64,000 nt of DNA, from assembly GCA_041748555.1 (NCBI GenBank), contig JBGTDA010000011.1, forward strand, positions 1 through 64,000. Reading direction: 5' to 3'. A program made the position numbers and the translations under genes. The notes beneath the pieces were generated by a model. The model was not told the DNA's origin and did not search any database. It saw nothing but the letters and a program-made list of their open reading frames with translations. Source of the stretch: Rhodonellum sp041748555 (lineage in GTDB: Bacteria; Bacteroidota; Bacteroidia; Cytophagales; Cyclobacteriaceae). How positions within the stretch are numbered: position 1 is the stretch's first letter; every line of letters starts with the position of its first letter. Positions 45,187-54,301 of the stretch are shown piece by piece.

Positions 45187-45213
45187 AAAAAAACAAAACA
45201 TCAAATTTTGCTT
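45187..45213 (-). terminator. Possible expression-platform terminator of the metY riboswitch
   Basis: In the minus transcript AGCAAAA can pair with UUUUGUU (one G-U) around a 7-nt loop and is followed by a U run. It lies about 57 nt after the aptamer. The stem is weak, so control may instead act on translation of metY. Confidence 0.35.
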
Positions 45214-45270
45214 TAAGTCTGAACTGAAGGTGAATTGAGAGTTGCCGAAGGCTTGGATATAAATCATCTT

Positions 45271-45393
45271 GTATAGAATTTATATTTCCAATTGAGGATA
45301 TTCTCACTTGGCAGGAATTGGCACCTTGGATTTTCCAGGTTGCCAGAGGGTCAATGAGCCTGTCTCTTACCTCTTCTTTATAAATCCCTACAC
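45271..45393 (-). ncRNA. SAM-I (S-box) riboswitch upstream of metY-metX
   Basis: The minus strand shows the S-box core in order: a long P1 (GTGTAGGGATTTATA against TATAAATTCTATAC), AAGAAGAGG, then GACAGGCTCATTGACCCTCT with AGAGG/CCTCT forming P2. The invariant GGCAACC follows, then a CCTGG...TCCAAGG P3, then AGGTGCCAATTCCTGCC, and a GTGAG...CCTCA P4. This order matches SAM-I aptamers. It precedes genes for homocysteine synthesis, as expected for SAM-repressed control. The call is from pattern, not a covariance search. Confidence 0.9.
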
Positions 45394-45753
45394 CGAAAAA
45401 AGTGAAAGGATGATGCAAAGTAATGTTCAAATCATCTTCAAAGCAAGAAATCGGTCAAATAAAATTTTTAGTCCCCAATGAGTTATCCGTACAGGATTTT
45501 GAGAAAAGCCATTTGTTGATGGATGTCCCAACAGGATTAAAATTAAGCAAAAAAAGTGCTATCCTGTTGGAATTTGCAATTGATTCCCAAAGGTGGTTTT
45601 TAAACCATTTTTACGGCCTTTGATGATGCTGAAGATTTTTTATATTTCAATTGCTATATAGTATATTGGAAATTCTTTGTGCAGAACTATTGGTTTCTTG
45701 AAGCATTTTATAAAGGAATCTAAAATTTCCCTCTATAATTTCAACCGATTAAA

Positions 45754-46947
45754 ATGACAAAAATACTCTTTATCACCTGGGATTCAGATCAGACGAATTA
45801 TCTGGAAACCCTGTTTTTTCCAATTTTTAAAGCATTACAAACAGAAAAGGGATTTCAATGTCATATCATGCAATTTTCTTGGGCCGGGACTGAAGAAGTG
45901 ATAAGAATCCGGCGGATTGCGGAGCAATCAGGTCTATCGTATCTTCATTATCCCATTAGCAGAAAGCCTTTACCTTTTTTAGGAGCGCTACTTGCTGTAT
46001 TTCAAGGCGTTTTTTATATCAAAAACTATGTTCAAGAATACAATATAAATACATTGATGCCCCGTTCCACCATGCCTGCCATGATGGTCAACAGGCTAAT
46101 AGATTGGTTGGTTAAAAAAGAGGTAAGGTTGATTTTTGATGCGGACGGTCTTCCTCTGGAGGAAAGACTTGATTATACGGATCTGGAAGAAAACAGTATT
46201 CAGTATAAATGGCTCAAAGGGGAGGAGGTGAAGATTCTAAAAAGTGCAAACAAAATCCTGACACGATCGGATAAATCCATTGAAATCCACCTTAAAAAAA
46301 TCGGAGAGGAACATATCCGGAAATTTCATAAAGTCTCCAATGGACGGTTAACCGACATTTTTTCTCCCTCTTCAGCCAGCGGCCAAAGCATCAGGATGGA
46401 ATTGGGATTGACACCTATTGCAAAATTGTTCGTTTATTCGGGTTCATTGGGTCCACAATATTGTTGGGATGAAATGCTGAAAATATTTCAGGCTTATCAT
46501 CTTGATAACCCTGACAGCAAATTCTTGGTTTTGACCAGAAATCCTGAGTATTTGGATAAAAAGATTCCTGACGAATTAATGAAAGTCATTATGCCTGTTT
46601 CATGCGATTTTGAGAAGATTCCAAATTACCTTTCGGCAGCAGATGTGGCCTTTAGCCTTAGAAGTCCTGCACTAAGTCTAGCAGGTATCGCCCCGGTCAA
46701 GCTTGGTGAATACCTGATGATGGGGTTGCCCGTCATTGTATCCAAAGGTATAGGAGATACGGAGGAACTCTTGTTGGATAAATCTTTTACATTCATCCTC
46801 GATCACGATGATCCAAACAGAAATGAGAAAGTTTTGAACTGGTTAAATGAAATTGAAAGCCATGAAGAAAGAGAGATTCTGGATTTTGGTCGGAAAAATT
46901 TCAGCCTTGAAAAAAGTATCACAGAATACGCCATTGCCCTTTCCTGA
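45754..46947 (+). CDS. Glycosyltransferase family 4-like protein
   Basis: A 397-residue GT-B enzyme. The N-terminal Rossmann half starts TKILFITWDSDQTNYLETL; the C-terminal half carries KLFVYSGSLGPQYCWDEML, FLVLTRNPEYLDKK, YLSAADVAFSLRSPALSLAG and VKLGEYLMMGLPVIVSKGIG, followed by DTEELL. The E-x7-E type nucleotide-sugar site of GT4 corresponds to the GEYLMMGLPVIVS region. It probably adds a sugar to a surface polysaccharide or lipid-linked intermediate at the inner membrane. It is the first of three plus-strand surface-polysaccharide genes. Confidence 0.85.
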   Translation: MTKILFITWDSDQTNYLETLFFPIFKALQTEKGFQCHIMQFSWAGTEEVIRIRRIAEQSGLSYLHYPISRKPLPFLGALLAVFQGVFYIKNYVQEYNINTLMPRSTMPAMMVNRLIDWLVKKEVRLIFDADGLPLEERLDYTDLEENSIQYKWLKGEEVKILKSANKILTRSDKSIEIHLKKIGEEHIRKFHKVSNGRLTDIFSPSSASGQSIRMELGLTPIAKLFVYSGSLGPQYCWDEMLKIFQAYHLDNPDSKFLVLTRNPEYLDKKIPDELMKVIMPVSCDFEKIPNYLSAADVAFSLRSPALSLAGIAPVKLGEYLMMGLPVIVSKGIGDTEELLLDKSFTFILDHDDPNRNEKVLNWLNEIESHEEREILDFGRKNFSLEKSITEYAIALS

Positions 46948-47052
46948 GCAAATTCTCCTGATTAATGTTTGTAATACATCTTCTTTAAAATTCAAGAATC
47001 CAAAAAAATTACTTTGATTACAAAACAGTGCAAAGGATAAATATGCCAACCC

Positions 47053-48222
47053 TTGATTGATTATATCATACTTTTCCCCTTGATCCTGTGGCTTTTCTGG
47101 AGCAATCACCAAGAGGCCAAACGGGAACATTATGACATTTTTCAAAATCTGTTTTTGCAGGTACTTTTGATTTACCACATTTGCTTCGCTTTCTTTTATC
47201 ATGCATACATCCTGGATTATGGTGGCGACGCATTGAGATATTGGAACCTGTCTGCAGCTGTTTCCAATAATCCCGGTGATTGGATGGATTACTTTGGAAC
47301 AAGTACTTATTTTATTCAGTGGGTGAATTTTTACCCCGGCAAGGTTTTAGGCCTCCGCTTTCTTAGCGGGAATATCCTTTACGCCTGTTTCTCATTTTTG
47401 GGGATCAGGTTGTTGTTTAAGCTGGTGAACAGGATAATGTTACCGGATAAGAATTATCCGGTATTATATGTTCTTTTTGGCTTGGTGTTTTTGCTTCCAA
47501 ACCTTCACTTTTGGACATCGGGGGTCGGCAAGGAATCCTTGATTTTTGTAGGCTGGGTCAGCATTCTTTCAGCAGTTCAAATGGGGCGGAAATATTGGCT
47601 GTATGGGCTGTTGGGTATAGGATTGTTGTTTATGGTCAGGCCGGTAACAGGATTGGTGGGACTTGGTATAGGATTGGTCATCTTATTGTTTTCAGCTCAT
47701 TTGGACAAAATTTATAAACCATATTTAATATTGATTGGGTTGATTTTGGCTTCCGGGATGGTATACCAAGTAATCCGGATTGCCCATGTGGAGGAAATTT
47801 CATGGGAGGCCTTGCTGAGGTTCCGGTCAGGTCAGTTTGAATTCCTGAAAGGTTTTCACGCCGGAACTGAAGTACCCATGGCGGATTATTCTTTACTTAA
47901 TCAGCTTTGGACCTTGTTTTTCAGACCTTTTTGGGCAGATGTACAAGAATTTTGGTCTTTTTGGGCAGCAATGGAAAATACCTTCAGCCTTTTCCTGATT
48001 GCGGCAGGTTTTATTTCATTTATATTTAGCTCCGATAAAAAAATTCCTGTTTTTATTCTGGCCGGATTGGTGATTGTTTTTGTCATGTCAGGCATTTATT
48101 TGTTCAATCTGAATAACCTTGGCTTGATGATGCGGATGAAGAGTACTTTAATGATATTTTTGCACCTATGGGCAGTATATTGGGTAATATCCAATTGGAA
48201 ATACTATAATTGTGAAAAGTAA
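47053..48222 (+). CDS. Polytopic membrane protein, Wzy/EpsG-like polysaccharide polymerase candidate
   Basis: 389 residues from a TTG start at 47053 (LIDYIILFPLILWLFWSNHQ); no upstream ATG is in frame. About ten membrane helices are visible and a loop carries DYGGDALRYWNLS, a motif seen in EpsG/O-antigen-polymerase-like proteins of Bacteroidota glycan loci. The C-terminal part is helix-rich (FILAGLVIVFVMSGIYLFN). Position between a GT4 gene and a polysaccharide deacetylase gene supports a role in exopolysaccharide or O-antigen assembly. Polymerase function is an inference. Confidence 0.7.
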   Translation: MIDYIILFPLILWLFWSNHQEAKREHYDIFQNLFLQVLLIYHICFAFFYHAYILDYGGDALRYWNLSAAVSNNPGDWMDYFGTSTYFIQWVNFYPGKVLGLRFLSGNILYACFSFLGIRLLFKLVNRIMLPDKNYPVLYVLFGLVFLLPNLHFWTSGVGKESLIFVGWVSILSAVQMGRKYWLYGLLGIGLLFMVRPVTGLVGLGIGLVILLFSAHLDKIYKPYLILIGLILASGMVYQVIRIAHVEEISWEALLRFRSGQFEFLKGFHAGTEVPMADYSLLNQLWTLFFRPFWADVQEFWSFWAAMENTFSLFLIAAGFISFIFSSDKKIPVFILAGLVIVFVMSGIYLFNLNNLGLMMRMKSTLMIFLHLWAVYWVISNWKYYNCEK

Positions 48223-48303
48223 TAATTTTGAGGCATCTGAATATCTCCAATTACTTTTTCCTTTTAAGAAACGTGCATCCCATTTTTAGAAACTTTTATA
48301 AAT

Positions 48304-49260
48304 ATGAATTTTCCAATCTTTACTGTTTCACTTGATTTTGAGCTTCACTGGGGGAGGTTTGATAAATACAGGCTGGAAGAATATTTATCCTATTATCAGG
48401 GGACAAGAAAGGTAATCCCGCAAATTCTCCATTTGTTTGAAAAATCAGGGATACATGCCACTTGGGCAACGGTAGGGATGCTTTTTGCAGAGGATCTGAG
48501 TGAGTGGAAATACTACCAGCCGTTAAAATTGCCGGAATATGAAAAGGAAAAATATTCAGCTTATTCATGGCTGAATCAGAATCCGAATGCTGATCTTTCC
48601 TGTTTATTTGCCCCGGATCTGATTAAGAGGATTTTAATGACTCCTTATCAGGAAATCGGAAGTCACACTTTTGCCCATTATTACACATGTGAAAAGGGAC
48701 AGACAGTAGGGCAGTTCAGGGAAGACCTAAAGGCCGCAAAAAAGATAGCAGCAGAAAAATTTAATATTGAACTTAAATCACTGGTATTTCCAAGAAATCA
48801 GTTTAATCAACAAGCCATTGAAGTAGTCGAATCAGAAGGGTTTTCAGTGATCAGGTCCAATCCCGAAGATTGGTATTGGCGGAATGCACATGAAGAAACC
48901 CTCCTGAAAAAAATTTTTCGTACCGGAGATACCCTTACCCGTTTGGGGAAAAAGTCTTCCTATACATTTCCTGCCAAAAAAGGCAACCTGTTGCAGCTTC
49001 CGGCTTCCAGGTTATTTCGGCCTTATATGGGAAACGGAATGCTGATAAGGACAGGAATAGAAAGGATCAAAACAGAAATGACTGTTGCCGCTCAAAACAC
49101 TGAAGTTTACCATCTTTGGTGGCACCCGCACAATTTTGGCCTTTATCCTAAAGAAAATCTTACGTTTCTTGCTGAAATACTCAATTATTTTACAGAGTTA
49201 AAGGATGAATACGGCATGGTCTCGATGAATATGGAGGAGACCTCTAGGCTTGTTAATTAA
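48304..49260 (+). CDS. Polysaccharide deacetylase (NodB-like, CE4) family protein
   Basis: 318 residues with no clear signal peptide. The start shows the DFELHWGRFD block of NodB-like enzymes (catalytic Asp and metal region), then SGIHATWATVGMLFAEDLSE, the metal site QEIGSHTFAHYYTC (HxxxH) and VFPRNQFNQ. The late HLWWHPHNFGLYP is the second His motif. It would remove N-acetyl groups from a glycan. It closes the short polysaccharide set before the IS scar, suggesting that further genes were lost. Confidence 0.87.
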   Translation: MNFPIFTVSLDFELHWGRFDKYRLEEYLSYYQGTRKVIPQILHLFEKSGIHATWATVGMLFAEDLSEWKYYQPLKLPEYEKEKYSAYSWLNQNPNADLSCLFAPDLIKRILMTPYQEIGSHTFAHYYTCEKGQTVGQFREDLKAAKKIAAEKFNIELKSLVFPRNQFNQQAIEVVESEGFSVIRSNPEDWYWRNAHEETLLKKIFRTGDTLTRLGKKSSYTFPAKKGNLLQLPASRLFRPYMGNGMLIRTGIERIKTEMTVAAQNTEVYHLWWHPHNFGLYPKENLTFLAEILNYFTELKDEYGMVSMNMEETSRLVN

Positions 49261-49510
49261 GTTAACTTTTGCCTCTTCTGATTTTCAGATTTTTTTATAT
49301 GTGTAATCTCATGAATAAACGTACCTGTAATTTAGGGCTCGGCGAACTTGGCCATCAGATCGACTAGGTACGTGAGGGAGAGGAAATAAATAGGTTAACT
49401 GCCTTTTTTCTTTCCCCTCACTTTTAATATATGATCGGGATCTTGAGCTTGCCGAAAAACATCGATTAGAAAAAGAAAAACCTGGCTCGTAAGTTTGAGA
49501 AAACACATAA

Positions 49511-50234
49511 GGGCACTTCTAAAAACCTAAATTACTGCAATACCCTGATAATTGTGTATCTTTAGGTATCATAAAACCCTTGAAAAACATCAATCCCCTT
49601 TGTTTGTTTGACGGTTATTTTTTAACCCAAAAGCTTGGCAAATTAGGCACCCCTTGGGAAAAGCTCGACCGCTATATCGACTGGAGGATCTTCGAACAGA
49701 CTGTTATCCAATCAATTGAGAAGCAATCCGACAAAGGAAAAAAAGGTGGTCGTCCGCCATATGACCGACTGATGCTGTTCAAGGCACTGATCATCCAGAG
49801 CCTTTACAACCTTTCCGACGAACAGCTGGAATACCGGATTCCGGACAGGACAAGCTTCAAGGTTTTTTTGGGACTGAAAAAAAGTGACCGTGTTCCTGAC
49901 AGCAGGACTTATTGGCACTTCAGGGAGCAGCTGATATCATCCGGCTGCGTCGAATCCCTGTTTGCCGCCTTCAATGCCCAGCTGGACAGGTCCGGGGTTT
50001 GCCCATGAGGGTAAAATGGTTGATGCCAGCTTTGTGAAGGCTCCCCGACAGCGCAACACCAAAACAGATCAAAGAAGGAAAACTCCCTTCGTAGTGGGAG
50101 AAGAGCCCTAAAAAACCGGCACAGAAAGATACAGATTCCAGCTGGACCAAGAAGAACAATGTCAGTTTTTACGGGTACAAAAACCACGTAAAAGCCGATA
50201 CCAAAACCAAGCTGATCCGGAAGTATGCCGTCAC
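49511..50234 (+). mobile_element. Remnant of an IS5-family insertion sequence
   Basis: The left end shows an IS5-type terminal repeat (GGGCACTTCTAAAAACC at 49511-49527). The transposase relic follows. No matching right-end repeat is seen before the sequence changes into an unrelated gene tail at about 50235, so the right part of the element was deleted. The 49261-49510 stretch before it holds no recognised gene. Confidence 0.75.
49580..50234 (+). pseudogene. IS5-family transposase, frameshifted and truncated
   Basis: A TTG start at 49580 opens an N-terminal half of 142 codons (PPYDRLMLFKALIIQSLYNL, DRTSFKVFLGLKKSDRVPDS, RTYWHFREQL) that ends at 50008. The protein continues in other frames: HEGKMVDASFVKAPRQRNTK, then TKKNNVSFYGYKNHVKADTK and LIRKYAVT, with an in-frame stop between them. 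At least two frameshifts and one stop occur, and the last catalytic acidic region is missing. It cannot make an active transposase. Confidence 0.85.
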
Positions 50235-50417
50235 GTTATCGCCTGGATGAGCCTTTCCCCGATTCTGTTTACAGACGGTTGGCTGGTGGATTTCAAAAGC
50301 CCCTTCCATGCCAACCTGACCATCGTGATGGGGACAACGATCATCTTTTTGGTCGGGTTTGTTTTGACCAAGTTGTTCAACAGGAAACAGAAGAGAGAAA
50401 TGTCTTATACAGGTTAG
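50235..50417 (+). pseudogene. C-terminal tail of a sodium:solute symporter-like protein
   Basis: Directly after the transposase fragment a new frame reads VIAWMSLSPILFTDGWLVDF, a membrane helix NLTIVMGTTIIFLVGFVLT and a basic end KLFNRKQKREMSYTG before a stop. This resembles the last helix and tail of SSS-family transporters. Only about 60 codons remain, without a start. The seam at 50234/50235 marks a recombination junction with the IS5 relic. Confidence 0.45.
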
Positions 50418-50510
50418 CCTGGATTGCTGGTGGTAAGTTGACTTTTTCTCTATCCGAAGGAAATTGTTATCTTACAATGTTAAAGTTAAAATTTGGCAAG
50501 TATTAATCAG

Positions 50511-50807
50511 ATGATCTTACATATACAGAAAACTTACCACCTCATCGTATTTAAAATCCGGAAGAAAATCAATGATGCCAAAGGTTTAGCATGGTTTGCT
50601 TTTTTATGCGTCACCTTTTCAGTGAATACGGGATGCAACCCTAATGAAGGGAAAAGAAACAATGGGGAAACCGGAAATCCTTCCCACACCTATTTGAAGA
50701 CCGATGCCGAGGGCATGGTCTATATTCCAGATGGTAAATATGAGAGGGGAGGAAGCAGTGATCAGGCTGATCGGGATGAATTTCCAAGAAAAAGTATTGA
50801 AGTAAAT
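50511..50807 (+). pseudogene. N-terminal fragment of a formylglycine-generating-enzyme-like (SUMF1/EgtB) lipoprotein
   Basis: From ATG 50511 the frame encodes a lipoprotein-type signal (WFAFLCVTFSVNTGC) and then the start of the FGE/SUMF1 fold: AEGMVYIPDGKYERGGSSDQ, ADRDEFPRKSIEVN. At about 50807 similarity stops; the frame runs on to 51035 in unrelated sequence, overlapping the helicase gene. FGE proteins activate sulfatases, and FGE and SSS genes are common in sulfated-glycan loci, so this may be the relic of one (inference). Confidence 0.6.
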
Positions 50808-50934
50808 CACCCCCTACTTCCTGATCACTCCTCACACGACTCCATCGTGTTCATCAGGGTTGCCTTACCATGGGCTGTTCTGTTTTTACAATCATTGAAC
50901 TCCTACGGAGCCATTTGGGGCAGAGTGGCCTGGT

Positions 50935-53478
50935 TTATTTATTTCCCATCTTGCTCCAATCAATCGCCTGTAGCAACTGCCCGATACCGTTCAGCACATT
51001 TTCCACCACCTGCTCATTTTCCACCGGGAGTTTGAAGTAAGCCTGCCCCGTATGGCTGTCTTTTTCGGTAAATGATTTCACCATGGCCTGCGTCTGTTTG
51101 GGATCGCTGAATACCCGGGCCAGCTGCTTCATCCATTCGGGGGACTGGTTTGTCGCCGGGGGAGTAGGGGAGGAGCTGTCCACTTGGGCTTCTGAAGGCG
51201 GGGTTTCCGGTACATCTGTATCAAACAAAGGTAGTTGTCCACCGGTGTCCACCACATTTTCCCTGGCACTTTCCGGAGGCTTCTCCATGTAGATTTCCTC
51301 CGGGGTTTCCTGTTCATTGTCATCCTTTTCTATGGCTACGGCCATTTCGGTAGATCCGTCTACCATGGATTCCACGCTGTTCATAAACTGCTTGAAGCGG
51401 TCTTCCTGCATCAGGATGGTATCATCTCCTGCATCCAAAACCCCCTCTGCCATGGATGATTTAAATTTCAGCACATCCAGCATGCGGTGTTCTATGGTGT
51501 TGATGGCTACCAGATTGATGATATTGACCTTCTTTTTTTGCCCCATGCGGAAAATCCTCCCGATACGCTGTTCCAGGACGGCCGGATTCCAGGGGATATC
51601 CAGGTTGATCAGGTAAGCCGCCGCCTGCAGGTTGAGGCCCACCCCTCCGGCATCTGTGCTTAGGAAAACCCTGGATTCCGGATCATCCCGGAAATTATCC
51701 AGAAGAACCTTCCGGTCTTTGGAAGGTACGCCTCCATGAAGGTTTTCGTATTTGATCCCAAGCTGGTCCAGCTCCAAAGCCACCAATCTCGTCATCCGTT
51801 CCCACTGGCTGAAAATCACCACTTTTTCATTCTCCATCGGGAAAATCTCCTCCAAAATACCCATCAATTCCCCTATTTTGGTATCGTGCCGGGATTTCTG
51901 GTCCAGAATAAAGGAGCTGTCACAGACCATCCTCATCATGTTGAGGTTGATCATCAATTTCTGCCGGTCTTTTTCAGGCAGGAAGCCCATTCTCCGCCAC
52001 TTGTTCACCAGGCGGCAGACAATATCATAGCATTCATTGTGGATGATTTTCTGCTCTTCGGTCATCGGTACAAACAGATTTTTGTCCTGTCTGCCGGGCA
52101 ATTGCCTGAGCACCTTCTTTTTGGTCCTTCTGATGAGTATGTCGGAAAGCAGTTCACCTATTTTGTTCAGGTCTTTGTAACCGATCACTTTGCCTGTCTC
52201 CGGTTCACTGATTTGGTGGGCATGCAAAAACCGGTATAAAGCACCCAACCGGAAGGGGTCTATAAACTGTACCACGGAATACAGTTCCTCCAGCTTGTTT
52301 TCCAAGGGGGTTCCTGTCAGGACAATGGCAAATTCAGAATTCAGTTTTTTGATGTTTTGTGAAATCTTGGCTTTCCAGTTTTTGATCCTTTGAGCCTCAT
52401 CCAGAATGACCAGGTCAAATCCAAGCTTATTGATCTCCTCCAGATCATTGCCGACTGTATGGTGGCTGACTATTTTGTAGAAAAAATTCACATCGGCATA
52501 TTGCTCCAGCCGTTTTAAACGCATTCCCTCGACCACCTGAACGGTGTTATCGGTGAATTTTCCGATTTCCGATTTCCATTGGTACTTAAGCGAAGTGGGG
52601 CAGACGATAAGCGTTTTTTGGATACCAAACTCCCGTTTCATTACCTCAGCGGCCGCAATGGCCTGGAGGGTTTTGCCCAGCCCCATCTCATCGGCAAGGA
52701 GCACCCGGCCTGCCTGGACAGCAAAACGGACCCCCTCCTTTTGGTAAGGGTGCAGTTCAGCTTTTACATAGTTGGACAAAAGGCCGTTTTGGAGCGCATC
52801 CCGGTTTTTTGAGACCCATACTTTCCGGATGTTCTTTTCGCGGACTTCCAATATATGGGACATGGCATCCTCATAACACCTGAAAGAAGCGTCAATTCCG
52901 TTGGCAGCATTTATGAACTCATCAAAACGGTCATAAGTGGTAGGTTTGATCCGTCCGTCTTCTTGAAAATATTTTTTCCCGAGGGCATAAAATTTATTAG
53001 TGTTTTCCGAACCTACCCTAAGCATGACCTTTCTCCCATCCGGACTGTATTTTAAATACACCGAGCTATAGGTCGGAGTAAAGGTTTCATTGTTGAGGAT
53101 TTTTTTCAGTTCCCTTTTTTTGTTGATCTGGTGGATGACGGCTTCTATATGCTTGCAGGTGCCCAGGCCATTGGTCTTAAAGTCAAAACAGGTACAGAAA
53201 TTATGGTTTTGCCCGGCAACAATCTCTTTTTGGTTACTTCTGATGGCGACCTTGTAGGCATTGCCTGTTTGGGGATTAAAAACCCGGTAATCGGAAAACA
53301 CCCTTTCCTGACCTATGTTTTCTGTTTCAAAGGGCTGTTGTTTTGCAAATTGTTTTCTTAGCGCTGTTTGCCACTGGTCCAGGCTTAGATTGTCCGGTTT
53401 TTTGTGGTAAGGGATATCCCTTACCTTCTTTTTTTTCGCAGTGCCTTTTTTTGCAGGCCTTTTGGTGGTGGTTTTCAT
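50935..53478 (-). CDS. SNF2-family helicase with SWIM zinc finger
   Basis: About 847 residues from ATG 53478 (MKTTTKRPAKKGTAKKKK); the frame to 53511 adds 11 residues. A basic N-terminus is followed by a SWIM finger (NFCTCFDFKTNGLGTCKHIE, CxCx(n)CxH) near residues 105-125. The SNF2 motor is complete: LADEMGLGKTLQAIAAAE (motif I), VILDEAQRIKNW (II), VLTGTPLENKLEELYSV (III), VVIFSQWERMTRL (IV), STDAGGVGLNLQAA (V) and QRIGRIFRMGQKK (VI). It is a DNA translocase probably acting on protein-DNA complexes; its specific role in bacteria is unclear. Confidence 0.93.
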   Translation of the reverse strand: MKTTTKRPAKKGTAKKKKVRDIPYHKKPDNLSLDQWQTALRKQFAKQQPFETENIGQERVFSDYRVFNPQTGNAYKVAIRSNQKEIVAGQNHNFCTCFDFKTNGLGTCKHIEAVIHQINKKRELKKILNNETFTPTYSSVYLKYSPDGRKVMLRVGSENTNKFYALGKKYFQEDGRIKPTTYDRFDEFINAANGIDASFRCYEDAMSHILEVREKNIRKVWVSKNRDALQNGLLSNYVKAELHPYQKEGVRFAVQAGRVLLADEMGLGKTLQAIAAAEVMKREFGIQKTLIVCPTSLKYQWKSEIGKFTDNTVQVVEGMRLKRLEQYADVNFFYKIVSHHTVGNDLEEINKLGFDLVILDEAQRIKNWKAKISQNIKKLNSEFAIVLTGTPLENKLEELYSVVQFIDPFRLGALYRFLHAHQISEPETGKVIGYKDLNKIGELLSDILIRRTKKKVLRQLPGRQDKNLFVPMTEEQKIIHNECYDIVCRLVNKWRRMGFLPEKDRQKLMINLNMMRMVCDSSFILDQKSRHDTKIGELMGILEEIFPMENEKVVIFSQWERMTRLVALELDQLGIKYENLHGGVPSKDRKVLLDNFRDDPESRVFLSTDAGGVGLNLQAAAYLINLDIPWNPAVLEQRIGRIFRMGQKKKVNIINLVAINTIEHRMLDVLKFKSSMAEGVLDAGDDTILMQEDRFKQFMNSVESMVDGSTEMAVAIEKDDNEQETPEEIYMEKPPESARENVVDTGGQLPLFDTDVPETPPSEAQVDSSSPTPPATNQSPEWMKQLARVFSDPKQTQAMVKSFTEKDSHTGQAYFKLPVENEQVVENVLNGIGQLLQAIDWSKMGNK

Positions 53479-53511
53479 TTTTCTTGAACAGGTTGAGAAA
53501 ATCTTATCCAA

Positions 53512-54301
53512 ACTTAATTAACAAATGGGTCTAAATGAAATGGATCGGGTCAAAAAGTAAAAGGGCCTGTGATAAAAAAAAATTGCCACGGAAACACGGA
53601 GCTGAACTCAAATTACATTTCTTCCACAAAAACCCCGTGGCTTTTATTTCTTTCTCCGTGCCTCAGGGGCAGCAAAAAAAAATGCGATACCGGAGAGATG
53701 GACTGCTGACTGTATGTGGGAAGCAGTTGTGAATTGCATTTCTATGAAGGTAAAAAAAGCGGGTTTTTCAATCAAAAGATTTTTCATGAAGATTTATTTT
53801 CAAAAATGGATAAATTTTTAAAAATTATGAATTTTTAAAACATAAAACTTATAAATCCAAAACCGTCAAAGAAAAGCCCCGAATATTGGATAAGCCTGTA
53901 GAAGCAGCATTGGCATCTGATTTTTATAAGAGTGGGACCAAAAGAAAATTGAAATGTAAAGGATTGAGGGAGGATATTTGTCATTTCGGTTAACCGCTAT
54001 GCCGGCCAAAAAGCTATACTTTTAGGCCTAGAAAAAGAGTTAATTAATGCATGCTTTTGGGAAAGGAAGAGGTGGGGATTGGGTATGCCCAGGGCTAAGG
54101 GAGAAATATGAAAAGGTTTCAAGGATTTGAATTGGAGTGGGGAGAGTTGTTGAAAATTATTATTTCAATCCTATAATTTTTATTTTTCGTAAAAAACTTT
54201 ACCTTGGATATCTATAGCTGTAAACCCAATAAATCAGGATTTTAATCTGTCATAAAGAAATTCCGCCAAAGACCGAACCCTCTGATTTGTTGTAAAAGTT
54301 T
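53512..54301. other. Long intergenic gap with nested dyads
   Basis: 790 bases without a supported gene. It contains the element at 53585-53660 and otherwise AT-rich DNA. The promoters of the helicase gene (minus) and the second sigma gene (plus) must lie here; no convincing box was seen. Confidence 0.5.
53585..53660. repeat. Interleaved inverted repeats (a-b-a'-b' order)
   Basis: GCCACGG (53585-53591) pairs with CCGTGGC (53635-53641) and CACGGAG (53595-53601) pairs with CTCCGTG (53654-53660). The interleaved order would allow a pseudoknot or two alternative hairpins. The CACGGA motifs resemble dispersed intergenic repeats known from many bacteria. Confidence 0.5.

Larger units (their letters stand above)
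45061..45753. other. Leader region of metY and flanking non-coding DNA
   Basis: 693 bases with the SAM riboswitch and a downstream hairpin on the minus strand. Two short frames (86 codons on the minus strand through the riboswitch; 66 codons on the plus strand at 45423-45623) are most likely not genes: the first is the riboswitch itself, the second has no recognisable family and overlaps the likely metY promoter. Confidence 0.6.

Noticed and set aside
45170..45430. 86-codon minus-strand frame
   Set aside because: It is translation of the SAM riboswitch leader; the conserved bases follow RNA structure rather than codons.
45423..45623. 66-codon plus-strand frame upstream of the GT4 gene
   Set aside because: No recognisable family, it overlaps the likely metY promoter and it has no clear ribosome site.
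53535..53732. 65-codon plus-strand frame
   Set aside because: It consists of the interleaved repeat region and shows no protein-like pattern.
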